A DNA stretch of 64,000 nucleotides. It comes from Pontibacter arcticus (GTDB taxonomy: Bacteria > Bacteroidota > Bacteroidia > Cytophagales > Hymenobacteraceae). The notes under the pieces were generated by a model, which worked only from the letters and a program-made list of their open reading frames with translations, searched no databases and was not told the origin of the DNA. The first letter of the stretch is position 1, and the number at the start of each line of letters is the position of its first letter. Positions 25,890-35,515 of this stretch are shown one piece after another. The position numbers and the translations under genes were made by a program. The DNA lies in the NCBI RefSeq assembly GCF_003284895.1, contig NZ_QMDV01000001.1, positions 151,080 to 215,079 of the forward strand, given 5' to 3'.

Positions 25890-27737
25890 CTAATATCCTG
25901 TTAAGTACTTGATAGCTGCCTCAACTTCCGAAGCTTTTCCAGATCTGATATCATGCAGGTTTGGCTCTACAAGTATTTCAGGCTTTATCCCAACTCCATG
26001 ATAGGGGCTTCCGTCTCTTTTCATAACTTTCATACCTGTCCAGGTTGTCTGTTGCTTCCCAATACCCGAGAAGTTGATATTGCCGTTTGTAGAAGCGGTG
26101 TACCAGCCAATTGTTTTACCGAGTTTGTAGTGGTCAATTACTTCAGCACAGGTTTCGCCGTAGCTGAAAGTATGGTGCCCTATTAGAAAAACTTTGGCCG
26201 CATTTAAATATTTACCATTTGGTTTAATAACATATTTTCCGGTCGGCTTATACTTCACATTTACCTGGTCCGGGAACGTGTAATGCGGAATAAACCAGTT
26301 TCCTGTTTCTACTTCCGCTTTTATAAAGTATGGCAATACGCCTGTTAAAAAATTAGCAGAAGGCCGCGTTCTGAGATCTACAATAATACCTTTTGCCTGT
26401 TTCAACTCAGTTAGGTTTGTTTCTATTTCCTTTTCATTTAGAGTGGATGCATCAAGTAGGTAAATATTATTATCGAGCTTCCGGATGGTGGCAGGCTTTA
26501 CCACTTTTTTTAACTTCGGATTCCTGCTCAGCATAGCATCTTTTCTGTTACCAGCACTGTCTGTAATCTTTAAACTAACTGTCTTCTGCCAACTCAAAAC
26601 TCTTTCACCTGCTATCAAATCAAGATTATGCTCGTCGGCCGAAGAAGTATACTTTTTCAGATTCTCAACAGCTACATTCGCTTCGACTGAATCAATTTTT
26701 TCTAAAATATCTCCTTGTTGAATAGTGGTATCAGTCATATTTACTTTGGTAACAACTATTTGTCCTTCTATCCAGCCTGTTTCTATAGCTGGTAAAGTTG
26801 GTCTTTTATAGATACCGATGCTGTTTGAGTTTGCAATATTGGCATGTCCGTCTTTTAAGGAAGCGATAAGCGCATACTGTAGTTTTGCAAAGCTATTTTT
26901 GTCCATCGCAGGTGAGGCCTGCTTCATCGTCCGAAAGAAAACTTTATTCCAGCCTCCTGTATTTTCGAGATATGGATGAAAGTGTTGAAATATGTTCCAG
27001 AGAATAACCAAGTTGGCAATTCTGTCGTGGTGCAGGTTTAGGTTGGGCTTATACTTTTTGCGGTGGCGTTTGTAGGCTTGATTGTTTTCATAGTTCTTCT
27101 CCGTTAACACAAGTGGTAAAGAACAAAACAGATCTTCTCCGATCTGGGCAGAATAAAGGCTGTCTACAGGAAGGATAGTACCTGCTGTTACTAAATGAAA
27201 GTATGTCTGCTGGTCGGCTTCCAGCGTTTTGCTTTTATACAATGAGCTAGTTATAATTCTTGAAACAGGAGGCAAATCTTGTTTATCCTGCCCGAGCCCT
27301 TCATGATAATTGTAGTAATACCGACCGGAACTTTCTGTAGCATCCAATGTACTTTGCAAAGCTTTTTTACTTAATATTTCTGCTGCTTCCGGGTTGCTGC
27401 TGATTTTCAGCAACGGAGCAATAGGTCTGAAAAAGGCAGTTAGGGAATCTCGCAGTGCTACACTATTCTCTGCACTTATTATTTTCTGAGTACCGGCTGT
27501 GGCAACAAAATTCCAGTTTATATGCTCCTTGTCTTTTAATGGATAAAAGTATTTTACGTACCCATACACTTTGGCAAAAGCAAACAGGTTATCTACTTGC
27601 CTGTCTGTTAAGGTACTGTCTGGAGTATAATGATTTGAATTTTTAATTTTGGCAACGCGCTGTGCCAACGATGCAAAAGGACTATTGAGAAAGAAGATAA
27701 ACAGAAGAACTGATACGAATGCAGATGTTAGTTTCAT
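25890..27737 (-). CDS. S41-family-like exported peptidase
   Basis: A 615-residue exported protein related to C-terminal-processing (S41/tricorn) peptidases. A signal peptide covers residues 1-25 (ending FASLAQ). The N-terminal half carries a helical domain with VYGYVKYFYPLKDKEHINWN, common to Bacteroidota S41 proteins. A PDZ-like part is near the middle (QQGDILEKIDS), then the S41 core with GIVVDLRTRPS and the segment LIGHHTFSYGETCAEVIDHY. The serine in TFSYGE is in the place of the nucleophile. The gene is AT-richer than its neighbours. The substrate is unknown and activity is inferred from the fold. Confidence 0.85.
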   Translation of the reverse strand: MKLTSAFVSVLLFIFFLNSPFASLAQRVAKIKNSNHYTPDSTLTDRQVDNLFAFAKVYGYVKYFYPLKDKEHINWNFVATAGTQKIISAENSVALRDSLTAFFRPIAPLLKISSNPEAAEILSKKALQSTLDATESSGRYYYNYHEGLGQDKQDLPPVSRIITSSLYKSKTLEADQQTYFHLVTAGTILPVDSLYSAQIGEDLFCSLPLVLTEKNYENNQAYKRHRKKYKPNLNLHHDRIANLVILWNIFQHFHPYLENTGGWNKVFFRTMKQASPAMDKNSFAKLQYALIASLKDGHANIANSNSIGIYKRPTLPAIETGWIEGQIVVTKVNMTDTTIQQGDILEKIDSVEANVAVENLKKYTSSADEHNLDLIAGERVLSWQKTVSLKITDSAGNRKDAMLSRNPKLKKVVKPATIRKLDNNIYLLDASTLNEKEIETNLTELKQAKGIIVDLRTRPSANFLTGVLPYFIKAEVETGNWFIPHYTFPDQVNVKYKPTGKYVIKPNGKYLNAAKVFLIGHHTFSYGETCAEVIDHYKLGKTIGWYTASTNGNINFSGIGKQQTTWTGMKVMKRDGSPYHGVGIKPEILVEPNLHDIRSGKASEVEAAIKYLTGY

Positions 27738-27928
27738 TTAGAATAAATTGTAACTGGAGGCTGGCTGTACTTTTCGTTCCTATACTTTCAGGTTGATAGT
27801 TGCTTTACTTAGGATTCCGGTTTACCCTGTCAGGTTGCAACAGGCATAAAATTAACTTCCTTTTTTTAATATGCTGTTCTATTCTTATTCTAATTACGTC
27901 CTAGTATAGTGCTGCCCCCTCAAAGAAA

Positions 27929-27958
27929 AAAACCCTGCCGCAAGGGCGGCAGGGTTTT
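27929..27958 (-). terminator. Intrinsic terminator after acs
   Basis: AAAACCCTGCCG and CGGCAGGGTTTT form a perfect 12-base stem with a 6-base loop, starting 20 bases past the acs stop. The T-run follows on the minus strand. It closes the acetate/propionate operon. Confidence 0.88.
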
Positions 27959-27978
27959 CTAACAACTAAACTATATCT

Positions 27979-29880
27979 CTACAAAGCGCCTTCTTTAATT
28001 TCATCCACCACATCCGGATCGAGCAGCGTAGAAGTATCACCTAAATTAGAAGTATCGCCTTCGGCTATTTTGCGGAGGATGCGGCGCATGATCTTGCCGG
28101 AGCGGGTTTTGGGCAGGCCACTCACGATCTGAATCTTATCGGGCTTGGCAATTTTTCCGATCTTCTCCACAACCGTTTCGATGATTTCGGCGCGCAGCCA
28201 GTCTTCCCGCTCCGGTATGTCTTTACAAATCACGAAGGCGTAAATCCCCTGGCCTTTTACATCGTGCGGGTACCCCACCACAGCAGATTCTATCACGTGC
28301 TCGTTGTGGTTGATGGCCTCTTCAATTTCGGCGGTGCCGAAGCGGTGGCCGGATACGTTGATCACATCATCTACACGACCAATGATACGGTACAAACCAT
28401 CCTTATCGCGCTTGGCACCATCGCCTGTAAAGTATAAATTTTTGTACGTGGAGAAGTAGCTGAGGCGCGCGCGCTCGTGGTCGCCATAGGTGGTGCGGAT
28501 CATGCCCGGCCACGGAAATTTAATGCACAGGTGGCCTTCTACTTCGTTTTCGGTTATTTCGGAGCCGTCGCTGTTTACAAGTATGGGTTGTATGCCCGGA
28601 AGCGGCAGGGTGGCGTGGGCCGGTTTCATGGGTGTAACGCCCGCCAGCGTCGAGATCATGATGCCGCCGGTCTCAGTTTGCCACCAGGTATCTACCAGCG
28701 GACAGCGCTCCTTGCCTACGTGGGTGTGGTACCAATGCCAGGCTTCCTCGTTTATGGGTTCGCCCACCGAGCCCAGCACTTTCAATGAGTCTAAACTATA
28801 CGAAAGTACATCGTCAATATCGCCGGCCATTAACGCCCGGATAGCCGTTGGCGCCGTGTAAAAAATTGTAACGCCAAACTTATCCACAACCTGCCAGAAA
28901 CGCCCCATATCCGGGTACGTCGGCACACCCTCGAACATCAGCGTAGTAGCACCCGAAAGCAACGGACCATACAGCAAATACGTGTGGCCTGTTACCCAGC
29001 CAACATCGGCGGTACACCAGTAAATGTCGCTTTCCTGGTACTGGAACACGTTACTGAACGTGTACTGCGCCGATACCATATACCCGCCGCAGGTATGCAC
29101 CACGCCCTTGGGTTTGCCTGTAGAGCCCGACGTATAGAGTATGAACAGCATGTCTTCGGCGTCCATTTCTTCGGCAGGACACTCTTTGGATACATCTTTT
29201 ACTTCGTCGTGGTACCATACATCGCGGCCTTCCACCATGTTCACGGCCCAGCCCAGGCGCTCTACTACAATTACTTTTTCTACGGATGGGCAGTGCTCCA
29301 GCGCTTCGTCTACCACGCGTTTTACGGGTATCTGTTTCGAGCCACGGTTCAGGCCATCCGAGGTCAGGATCATTTTAGCGCCGGCATCGTTAATTCTATC
29401 GGCCATAGCAGAAGCAGAAAAGCCGGCAAAAATAACCGAGTGCACCGCTCCAATTCTAGCACAGGCCAGCACAGCAAATGCCAGCTCTGGAATCATTGGC
29501 ATGTAAATACACACGCGGTCGCCTTTCTGTACGCCGTTCTTTTTAAGCACATTCGCAAACTGGCAAACGCGCTCGTATACTTCCTTGTAGGTAAACCGGA
29601 TATACCGCTCTTTGGGGTCATTGGGCTCCCAGATAATGGCTAGTTTGTTACCACGCGTTTTCAGGTGGCGGTCCAGGCAGTTTTCTGTTATGTTAAGCTT
29701 TCCGCCCTGAAACCATTTTATACTTGGTTCTTCAAAATTCCACTCCAGTGTTTTGTCCCACTTTTTGCGCCAGGTAAAGGTATCGGCTATACTTTCCCAG
29801 AACGCTTCCGGGTTATCTACACTTTGCTGGTAGGCTTGCTGGTATTCTTCAAAGGTTTTGATCTGAAAGTTGTTGTCCAT
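27979..29880 (-). CDS. acs: Acetyl-CoA synthetase
   Basis: Acs activates acetate with ATP and CoA via acetyl-AMP. The 633-residue length is typical. The ATP/AMP loop YTSGSTGKPKGVVHT is near residue 250, and the substrate-pocket tryptophan motif lies in VDTWWQTETGG. The C-terminal lysine K596 in PKTRSGKIMRR is the catalytic lysine that is commonly acetylated to switch the enzyme off. It follows prpE after 76 bases and is the last gene of the symporter-kinase cluster. The two synthetases are paralogues with the same architecture. Confidence 0.96.
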   Translation of the reverse strand: MDNNFQIKTFEEYQQAYQQSVDNPEAFWESIADTFTWRKKWDKTLEWNFEEPSIKWFQGGKLNITENCLDRHLKTRGNKLAIIWEPNDPKERYIRFTYKEVYERVCQFANVLKKNGVQKGDRVCIYMPMIPELAFAVLACARIGAVHSVIFAGFSASAMADRINDAGAKMILTSDGLNRGSKQIPVKRVVDEALEHCPSVEKVIVVERLGWAVNMVEGRDVWYHDEVKDVSKECPAEEMDAEDMLFILYTSGSTGKPKGVVHTCGGYMVSAQYTFSNVFQYQESDIYWCTADVGWVTGHTYLLYGPLLSGATTLMFEGVPTYPDMGRFWQVVDKFGVTIFYTAPTAIRALMAGDIDDVLSYSLDSLKVLGSVGEPINEEAWHWYHTHVGKERCPLVDTWWQTETGGIMISTLAGVTPMKPAHATLPLPGIQPILVNSDGSEITENEVEGHLCIKFPWPGMIRTTYGDHERARLSYFSTYKNLYFTGDGAKRDKDGLYRIIGRVDDVINVSGHRFGTAEIEEAINHNEHVIESAVVGYPHDVKGQGIYAFVICKDIPEREDWLRAEIIETVVEKIGKIAKPDKIQIVSGLPKTRSGKIMRRILRKIAEGDTSNLGDTSTLLDPDVVDEIKEGAL

Positions 29881-29956
29881 GCTGCTGTTGGTTTAGCTTA
29901 GAAAATGTCAGTTTATACTTTTGAGATGCTCTTTGGCGATAAGTTATTTTTATACT

Positions 29957-31879
29957 TTACAGGAAAGCGTTGCCGATCTTTCGTTCGCGCAGGCTGTCGT
30001 GTATTTCGGTCAGGATGGCCGGGTCGTCGATGGTAGACGGAATGGCGTAATGCTCGCCGTCGGCAATGTTGCGCATTATTTTCCGCAGGATCTTGCCGGA
30101 GCGTGTTTTGGGCAGCCGTTTAATAACCAGCGCACTTCTGAAGTAGGCCACCGCCCCTATTTTTTCGCGGATCAGCTGGATCAGTTCGCGTTCTATATCG
30201 CTTTCGCTGATGGTCTGGCCGTCTTTTAACACCACCAAACCGATAGGCCGCTGCCCGCGCAGTTCATCCGAAATGCCGATAACGGCACACTCGGCTACCG
30301 CCGGATGCGACGAAACCATTTCTTCCATCTCGCCGGTCGATAACCTGTGCCCCGATACGTTAATCACGTCATCGATCCGGCCCATGATGTACACATAGCC
30401 GTCTTCGTCAATGTACCCGCCATCGCCTGTCATGTAATACCCCGGAAAGCGCTCCAGGTACGATTTGCTGAACCGGTCATCGTCCTGCCAGAGCGTAGGC
30501 AAACAGCCCGGAGGCAGCGGCAGCTTAACAGCTACATAGCCTTCCTGCGCCGGAATAAGCGCCTGCCCTTCTTCGCCCAGAATCTCTACTTTATAGCCGC
30601 AAACCGGTTTTCCGGCAGAGCCCGGCCTTGGCTGTATCAACCCGTAGCCTACCATGTTCGCTACCATCGGCCACCCGGATTCTGTCTGCCACCAATGGTC
30701 TATTACGGGTACTTTCAGCATATCCTTGGCCCAGTAATAGGTAGCGCTGTCGCAGCGCTCGCCGGCCAGGAACAGGTACTTGAGCGAACTCAGGTTATAC
30801 TTTGTTTTATACGTTCCTTCAGGGTCTTCTTTCTTGATGGCGCGGATGGCAGTGGGTGCAGTAAATAAAACCTTAACCTGGTGCTCCTGGATCACGCGCC
30901 AAAACGTACCAGCATCCGGCGTACGAACGGGTTTACCTTCAAATAAAACAGTGGTACACCCATGTATTAATGGCGCATACACCAGGTACGAGTGCCCTAC
31001 GGCCCAGCCTACATCTGAAGCAGCCCAGAACACATCGCCGGGGTCAACGCCATACACGGCTTTCATGCTATACTTTAAAGCGACCGCGTGGCCGCCGTTA
31101 TCGCGTACAATACCTTTGGGTTTGCCCGTAGTGCCGGACGTATAAAGTATGTAAAGCGGATCGTGGGCATCTACCGGAACGCAGTCTGCGGGCGTGGCAT
31201 TTTGCAGCAGTTCGTTGTAATCGAGGTCGCGGCCCGGTTGCATGGTGGCTTCCACGTACGGGCGTTGCAGGATAATGGTATGGTTAGGTTTGTGGCGGCT
31301 TTTCTGAAGGGCTTCGTCGAGCAGCGGCTTGTACGGGATGTGCTTGTCAAACTCGATTCCGCAGGAAGCAGATATCACCACTTTCGGCTGCGCATCATCA
31401 ATCCTGACGGTCAGTTCGTGTGGTGCAAACCCACCAAACACCACCGAGTGGATGGCTCCCAACCTAGCACAGGCCAGCATCGCGATCATTGCCTCCGGAA
31501 TAACAGGCATGTAAATAACTACCGTATCGCCTTTGCCCACACCCAAACTGCTTAAACCGCCTGCAAATTTTGCGACCAGATCGCGTAGTTCTGTGTACGT
31601 ATACTTCCGGATGGTATCGGTTACCGGGGAATCGTAAATGAGGGCAGTCTGGTTGGCGCGGCCGTTTTCCACGTGGTAATCCAGGGCAAGGTAAGCGGTG
31701 TTTAGCTGGCCGCCTTTAAACCAGCGGTAAAAGCCTTTTTCATCTTTGCTCAGGACCTGCTCGGGCTCCCGGAACCAGGCAATCTGCTTCGCTTGTTCTC
31801 CCCAGAAACCTTCGGGGTCGGTTATACTTTGCGCGTAAGCGGCGGCATACGTTTGGTGTATTTGCTTTTCTTTTTCCAT
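29957..31879 (-). CDS. prpE: Propionyl-CoA synthetase (PrpE-like)
   Basis: This 640-residue AMP-forming synthetase activates propionate, with acetate as a poorer substrate. It has the loop YTSGTTGKPKGIVRDNGGH, which is the PrpE form, and the C-terminal stretch from IGAVAYFRSALV to STIDDPAILTEI, which is much closer to PrpE than to Acs. The catalytic lysine is K596 in PKTRSGKIL. It lies 12 bases after the receiver-protein gene, so it belongs to the kinase operon. Propionyl-CoA would go to methylmalonyl-CoA mutase, encoded at the right end of the window. Substrate preference is inferred from family motifs. Confidence 0.92.
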   Translation of the reverse strand: MEKEKQIHQTYAAAYAQSITDPEGFWGEQAKQIAWFREPEQVLSKDEKGFYRWFKGGQLNTAYLALDYHVENGRANQTALIYDSPVTDTIRKYTYTELRDLVAKFAGGLSSLGVGKGDTVVIYMPVIPEAMIAMLACARLGAIHSVVFGGFAPHELTVRIDDAQPKVVISASCGIEFDKHIPYKPLLDEALQKSRHKPNHTIILQRPYVEATMQPGRDLDYNELLQNATPADCVPVDAHDPLYILYTSGTTGKPKGIVRDNGGHAVALKYSMKAVYGVDPGDVFWAASDVGWAVGHSYLVYAPLIHGCTTVLFEGKPVRTPDAGTFWRVIQEHQVKVLFTAPTAIRAIKKEDPEGTYKTKYNLSSLKYLFLAGERCDSATYYWAKDMLKVPVIDHWWQTESGWPMVANMVGYGLIQPRPGSAGKPVCGYKVEILGEEGQALIPAQEGYVAVKLPLPPGCLPTLWQDDDRFSKSYLERFPGYYMTGDGGYIDEDGYVYIMGRIDDVINVSGHRLSTGEMEEMVSSHPAVAECAVIGISDELRGQRPIGLVVLKDGQTISESDIERELIQLIREKIGAVAYFRSALVIKRLPKTRSGKILRKIMRNIADGEHYAIPSTIDDPAILTEIHDSLRERKIGNAFL

Positions 31880-31891
31880 CGCTCTGTTGCT

Positions 31892-32287
31892 TTAACTGTT
31901 CTCTTCGCTTTGCGTCAGCTCTTTTATTTTCTCCATCAGGAAGCGGGTAGAAAAAGGCTTTGGTATGTAGAGGTCTGCCCCTGCTTCGTAGCCTTTTTTA
32001 ATGTCTGCTTCTTTTGTTTTGGCACTCAGGAAAATCACTTTAGCACCTTCCATTTTTGCTTGGCTCCGGATGTAGCGGCATACTTCATACCCATCCACAT
32101 CAGGCATCATAATATCCAGCACAATTATCTGCGGCAGTTCGCGGTCCACGCTCTCGATCGCTTCGGTACCGTTGCGGGCAATGTATACTTGGTAGCCACT
32201 TTTGCGCATCAGAAACTCCAGCGGCATCAGTATACTGGGCTCATCATCCACTACCAGCACTTTCCATTTTTTGCCTTCCTTTTTCAT
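31892..32287 (-). CDS. Receiver-only response regulator
   Basis: A 131-residue CheY-like receiver. The acidic pair is D14/D15 (VVDDEPS), the phospho-acceptor D58 in VLDIMMPDVDGYE, and the conserved lysine K110 in YIPKPFS. There is no DNA-binding domain. It begins two bases after the stop of the symporter-histidine kinase fusion, so the two are a translationally linked pair. In the CrbS-CrbR acetate systems of Proteobacteria the partner regulator has a LuxR-type output; here the output is missing, so control of acs and prpE must go through another protein. Confidence 0.94.
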   Translation of the reverse strand: MKKEGKKWKVLVVDDEPSILMPLEFLMRKSGYQVYIARNGTEAIESVDRELPQIIVLDIMMPDVDGYEVCRYIRSQAKMEGAKVIFLSAKTKEADIKKGYEAGADLYIPKPFSTRFLMEKIKELTQSEENS

Positions 32288-32289
32288 GT

Positions 32290-35013
32290 TTATACTTTGG
32301 CTGCTTCTTCTTTTACGTGTACCGGTACTACAAAAGAGAACCTGGCGCCTTTGCCAACTTCACTCTCGACCCACATCTGCCCTTTATGCGATTCTATTAT
32401 TTTTTTGCTGATGGCCAGGCCAAGCCCGCTGCCTTCGGGCTTGCGTATGTTCTGGTTCTGGGCCTGGTAAAACTTATCGAATACCTGTTTTTTAGCTTCT
32501 TCGTCGATGCCTTTTCCATTGTCTGATACATTGATCTTGATCATACCATCCAGGTAATACCCCGATACGGAAATCTGTCCGTTGTCCGGGTTGCAGAACT
32601 TGATAGCATTCGAAACCAGGTTTACCATTACCTGTATCAGGCGGTCGCGGTCGGCACGGATGGCAGGCATTTCGTGCTGCACATCTACCAGCAGTTCTAT
32701 GTTTTTTTCCTGCACCAGGCTTTCCAGCGCGTCCAGCGATTCCTGCACGATTTCTTCGATCCGTACCTCCGACAGGTTTAATTCATACTTGCCGGATTCA
32801 AATTTTTCGAGGTCGAGCACGTGCGTGATCAGGCGGGTGAGGCGCTCGGATTCTTTTACAATAGTGTGCAGGAAATGCTCCTGGTCTTCTCTGTCCAGAT
32901 CTGGGTTATCATATAGTATTTCGGACAAGGCGCGGATAGAGGTAAGCGGCGTGCGCAGCTCGTGCGTAACCGTAGACAGGAACTCGTCTTTCTGCTCATC
33001 CAGTAGCCTTAGTTGTTCGTTGGCACTGCTGAGTTGCTGGGTTGCTTTGCGCAGTTCCAGCGATTTGCGGCGCAGCTCGTTGTTAATAGAAATAAGCTGC
33101 TGCGACTCTCTGAGGATGTGCAGTACCTCGTCTATACTTATCTTTTCTTCTTTAGCCACGGATGCCACCATAATGCGCGCCGACGATGACCCGATCACAC
33201 CGGCCAGCAACTTTTCGGCATACGTTACCAGTTTGGGATCTGCTTTGCCGGTTGCATCTTCGGGTTCGGGGTATTTTCGGCGGTATGTTTTAAGGGCACT
33301 CTCGGCTCTTTTCTCACCTAAAAAATTAACCAGCAACGATCTTATATCCGGGATGTAAGCAGTGCCTTTCCAGACGATGGACGTTTCGAAAACGGTGGAG
33401 TATTTAAAGATATCGACAAAAACTTCGGCCTGGTTACGCTCCTGGGAGGTTTGCCGGGTAAGTAACGACACCCCAATGTATAAACCGGTATTCAGGAACA
33501 TGCTCCAGAACATAGCATGCGAAATGTAATCCATCCCTTCCAGTCCAAACAACTCAAAGGGTTTCAGCCACGAAATGCCCAAAGGCCCTTCGGCAAGTAT
33601 AGTGGCAGGCAGTAAGCCCACCCCGACAATAGACGGAACCACCAAGGTATAAAACCAAAGTATGGCTCCAACCAATATCCCGGTCAGCGCTCCGTAGCGT
33701 GTGCCTTCTTTCCAGAAAATGCCTCCGATAATAGCCGGTGCAAACTGGGCCACTGCCGCAAACGAAACCAACCCGATCTCGAGCAGAGAATAATATTCGG
33801 CTACGCCCTTGTAGTATAAATAAGCGAGCAGCAACACCAACAAAATACAAAGCCGGCGGCTGTACAAAAGTATAACAGTCAGTTTGTGTTGATAGCGGTT
33901 TTTGAGCGCCGGAATGCCCACCAGCAGCGGCATGATCAGGTTGTTGCTCATCATCACACTTAAAGAGATAGTAGCGACAATAACCATACTGGTGGCTGCC
34001 GAATAACCGCCCAGGTATACCAGCAACGCCAGCAGGTCCTGGCCCTGGCTTAACGGAATGGCCAGCACAAACATATCCGCATCTACCGTACCGTTCCGGA
34101 AAAGCAGGTCGCCGCCAAAAGCAATCGGAAGCACGAAAATATTGATCGCAAATAAGTATAACGGAAAGAGCCACATGGCTTTATTCAGGTGTTCTTCGTT
34201 TACGTTCTCTACGACAGCCACCTGGAACTGGCGCGGCAGAAAAAGAATTGCCATCATAGACAATACGACCATCCAGAACCATTGTGCGTAGCCACCTTCG
34301 GTTTTAAACGACATCAATTGCTCAAAATCCGGGAGCGATCTTGCCTGCCGCATGATATCATCAAATCCTTTAAAAACGCCGTAGGTCACAAAAACGCCGG
34401 CCACCAGGAAAACCACCAGCTTTAATACCGATTCAAATGCAATGGCCGTCACCATCCCTTCGTGCCGCTCGGTTGCCTCTACATGCCGCGTACCATACAC
34501 AATCGTAAAAAGGCCCAGCCCCAGCGTTATAAAAAAAGAAGTATCCGGAAACGCTTCTGTTGCGCCAGCCCTTCCGGTAAGTATAAACAAACTGCTGGCA
34601 ATGGCTTTTAACTGGATAGAGATATAGGGCACAATACCCAGCACACAAATAATGGTAGCTATACTTCCCAATTTTACATCTTTGCCATACCGTGACGAAA
34701 TAAAATCGGCGATGGTGGTGATGCGCTGTACTTTACAGATGCGGATGATCTTGCGTAGTACCACCCACCAGAGCGGCGCCATTAAGGTGGGGCCAACATA
34801 GATAGCCAGGTACTCCAGGCCACCCAATGCCGCCCGGCCTACGCTGCCGTAGTAGGTCCAGGCGGTGCAGTAAACGGCCAGCGAAAGGGCATAGATATAC
34901 GGGTTCGCCACCAGGCTTCTGCCAGCTGCAGAGCGCCTTTCGGCCCACGAAGCCAGCCCGAAGAGCAGTGCCAGGTAACAAAACGAAACCGCAATAACCA
35001 GCCAGTAATTCAT
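32290..35013 (-). CDS. Na+/solute symporter-histidine kinase fusion (CbrA/CrbS-like)
   Basis: The 907-residue protein joins an SLC5-type Na+/solute symporter to a kinase. Residues 1 to about 510 form roughly 13 membrane helices, with YCTAWTYYGSVG near the start. A STAC-like linker follows at about 598-650 (YAEKLLAGVIGSSSARIM), then a coiled coil. The H-box is THELRTPLTSI with His684. The ATPase part has NLVSNAIKF, DNGKGID and GSGLGLAISKK. The family includes CbrA and CrbS, which sense nutrient state, CrbS being linked to acs control. The neighbours prpE and acs make acetate or propionate the likely cue, which is inference. It starts three bases after the 71-residue membrane protein. Confidence 0.93.
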   Translation of the reverse strand: MNYWLVIAVSFCYLALLFGLASWAERRSAAGRSLVANPYIYALSLAVYCTAWTYYGSVGRAALGGLEYLAIYVGPTLMAPLWWVVLRKIIRICKVQRITTIADFISSRYGKDVKLGSIATIICVLGIVPYISIQLKAIASSLFILTGRAGATEAFPDTSFFITLGLGLFTIVYGTRHVEATERHEGMVTAIAFESVLKLVVFLVAGVFVTYGVFKGFDDIMRQARSLPDFEQLMSFKTEGGYAQWFWMVVLSMMAILFLPRQFQVAVVENVNEEHLNKAMWLFPLYLFAINIFVLPIAFGGDLLFRNGTVDADMFVLAIPLSQGQDLLALLVYLGGYSAATSMVIVATISLSVMMSNNLIMPLLVGIPALKNRYQHKLTVILLYSRRLCILLVLLLAYLYYKGVAEYYSLLEIGLVSFAAVAQFAPAIIGGIFWKEGTRYGALTGILVGAILWFYTLVVPSIVGVGLLPATILAEGPLGISWLKPFELFGLEGMDYISHAMFWSMFLNTGLYIGVSLLTRQTSQERNQAEVFVDIFKYSTVFETSIVWKGTAYIPDIRSLLVNFLGEKRAESALKTYRRKYPEPEDATGKADPKLVTYAEKLLAGVIGSSSARIMVASVAKEEKISIDEVLHILRESQQLISINNELRRKSLELRKATQQLSSANEQLRLLDEQKDEFLSTVTHELRTPLTSIRALSEILYDNPDLDREDQEHFLHTIVKESERLTRLITHVLDLEKFESGKYELNLSEVRIEEIVQESLDALESLVQEKNIELLVDVQHEMPAIRADRDRLIQVMVNLVSNAIKFCNPDNGQISVSGYYLDGMIKINVSDNGKGIDEEAKKQVFDKFYQAQNQNIRKPEGSGLGLAISKKIIESHKGQMWVESEVGKGARFSFVVPVHVKEEAAKV

Positions 35014-35016
35014 GTG

Positions 35017-35232
35017 TTATTTCTGTTTTGTTTTTTTGATGCGCTCCCTTTCCACGAACCACGCAATAGAACCAATACATGCCAGCCAGGCCAGCATCAG
35101 GTAGAAGTATAAAAGCGGCACGCCCATTATCACTTTACTCTTGTTAAAAATGGAAAGCACCGGATAATTGAGCAGCACCAGAAACAGCGCACTGATAAAG
35201 AATAATCGCCTGCCTTTCACTCTATCGCGCAT
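35017..35232 (-). CDS. Small membrane protein, DUF3311-like symporter partner
   Basis: The 71-residue product has two hydrophobic helices (about residues 10-28 and 39-59) and a basic tail (ERERIKKTKQK). The pattern YPVLSIFNKSKVIMGVPLLY resembles DUF3311-type small subunits that travel with Na+/solute symporters. It lies three bases before the symporter-kinase fusion gene, so a role as accessory subunit of that sensor is likely but inferred. The whole unit seems to begin here, after a 283-base gap. Confidence 0.8.
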   Translation of the reverse strand: MRDRVKGRRLFFISALFLVLLNYPVLSIFNKSKVIMGVPLLYFYLMLAWLACIGSIAWFVERERIKKTKQK

Positions 35233-35324
35233 AGGGTCGTTCTTTACTTAAAACAGAAATTAGTTGGGTTACTGCTGCTCACTTTGCTTAATAATTTTGC
35301 CTGAGTTTTATGTTGCTATTGTTA

Positions 35325-35348
35325 ACTCACTCCTAACCCCTCTTCGGA
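35325..35348 (+). repeat. Single end of the G/C-rich inverted-repeat family
   Basis: ACTCACTCCTAACCCCTCTT followed by CGGA resembles the left end of the elements at 24875 and 40846. A weaker CCTTATGGGGAGC, near 35381, may be a decayed right end. It lies in the 283-base gap between the symporter and kinase units. Confidence 0.5.
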
Positions 35349-35451
35349 AGTGATTTCTTGATAGAATCAGGATGCCAGCTCCTTATGGGGAGCAGTTATA
35401 TGATGACTTAAGTTAGCGATACCAGGCGTAAATCACACCTGTTTTACAAGG

Positions 35452-35488
35452 AAATGGTTAACCGGCCATTTTTACCGATTAACCATTT
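35452..35488 (-). terminator. Hairpin downstream of the acetate symporter gene
   Basis: AAATGGTTAACCGG and CCGATTAACCATTT pair with one mismatch around a 9-base loop, 27 bases past the symporter stop. A poly-T run is weak, so terminator function is uncertain. Confidence 0.5.
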
Positions 35489-35515
35489 TATACTTTTATC
35501 TGATCTATACTTCTG

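Noticed and set aside
32290-35013. Symporter-kinase protein as an ordinary transporter with a frame error
   Set aside because: The STAC-like linker, H-box and ATPase domain are all in frame and match the known CbrA/CrbS architecture.
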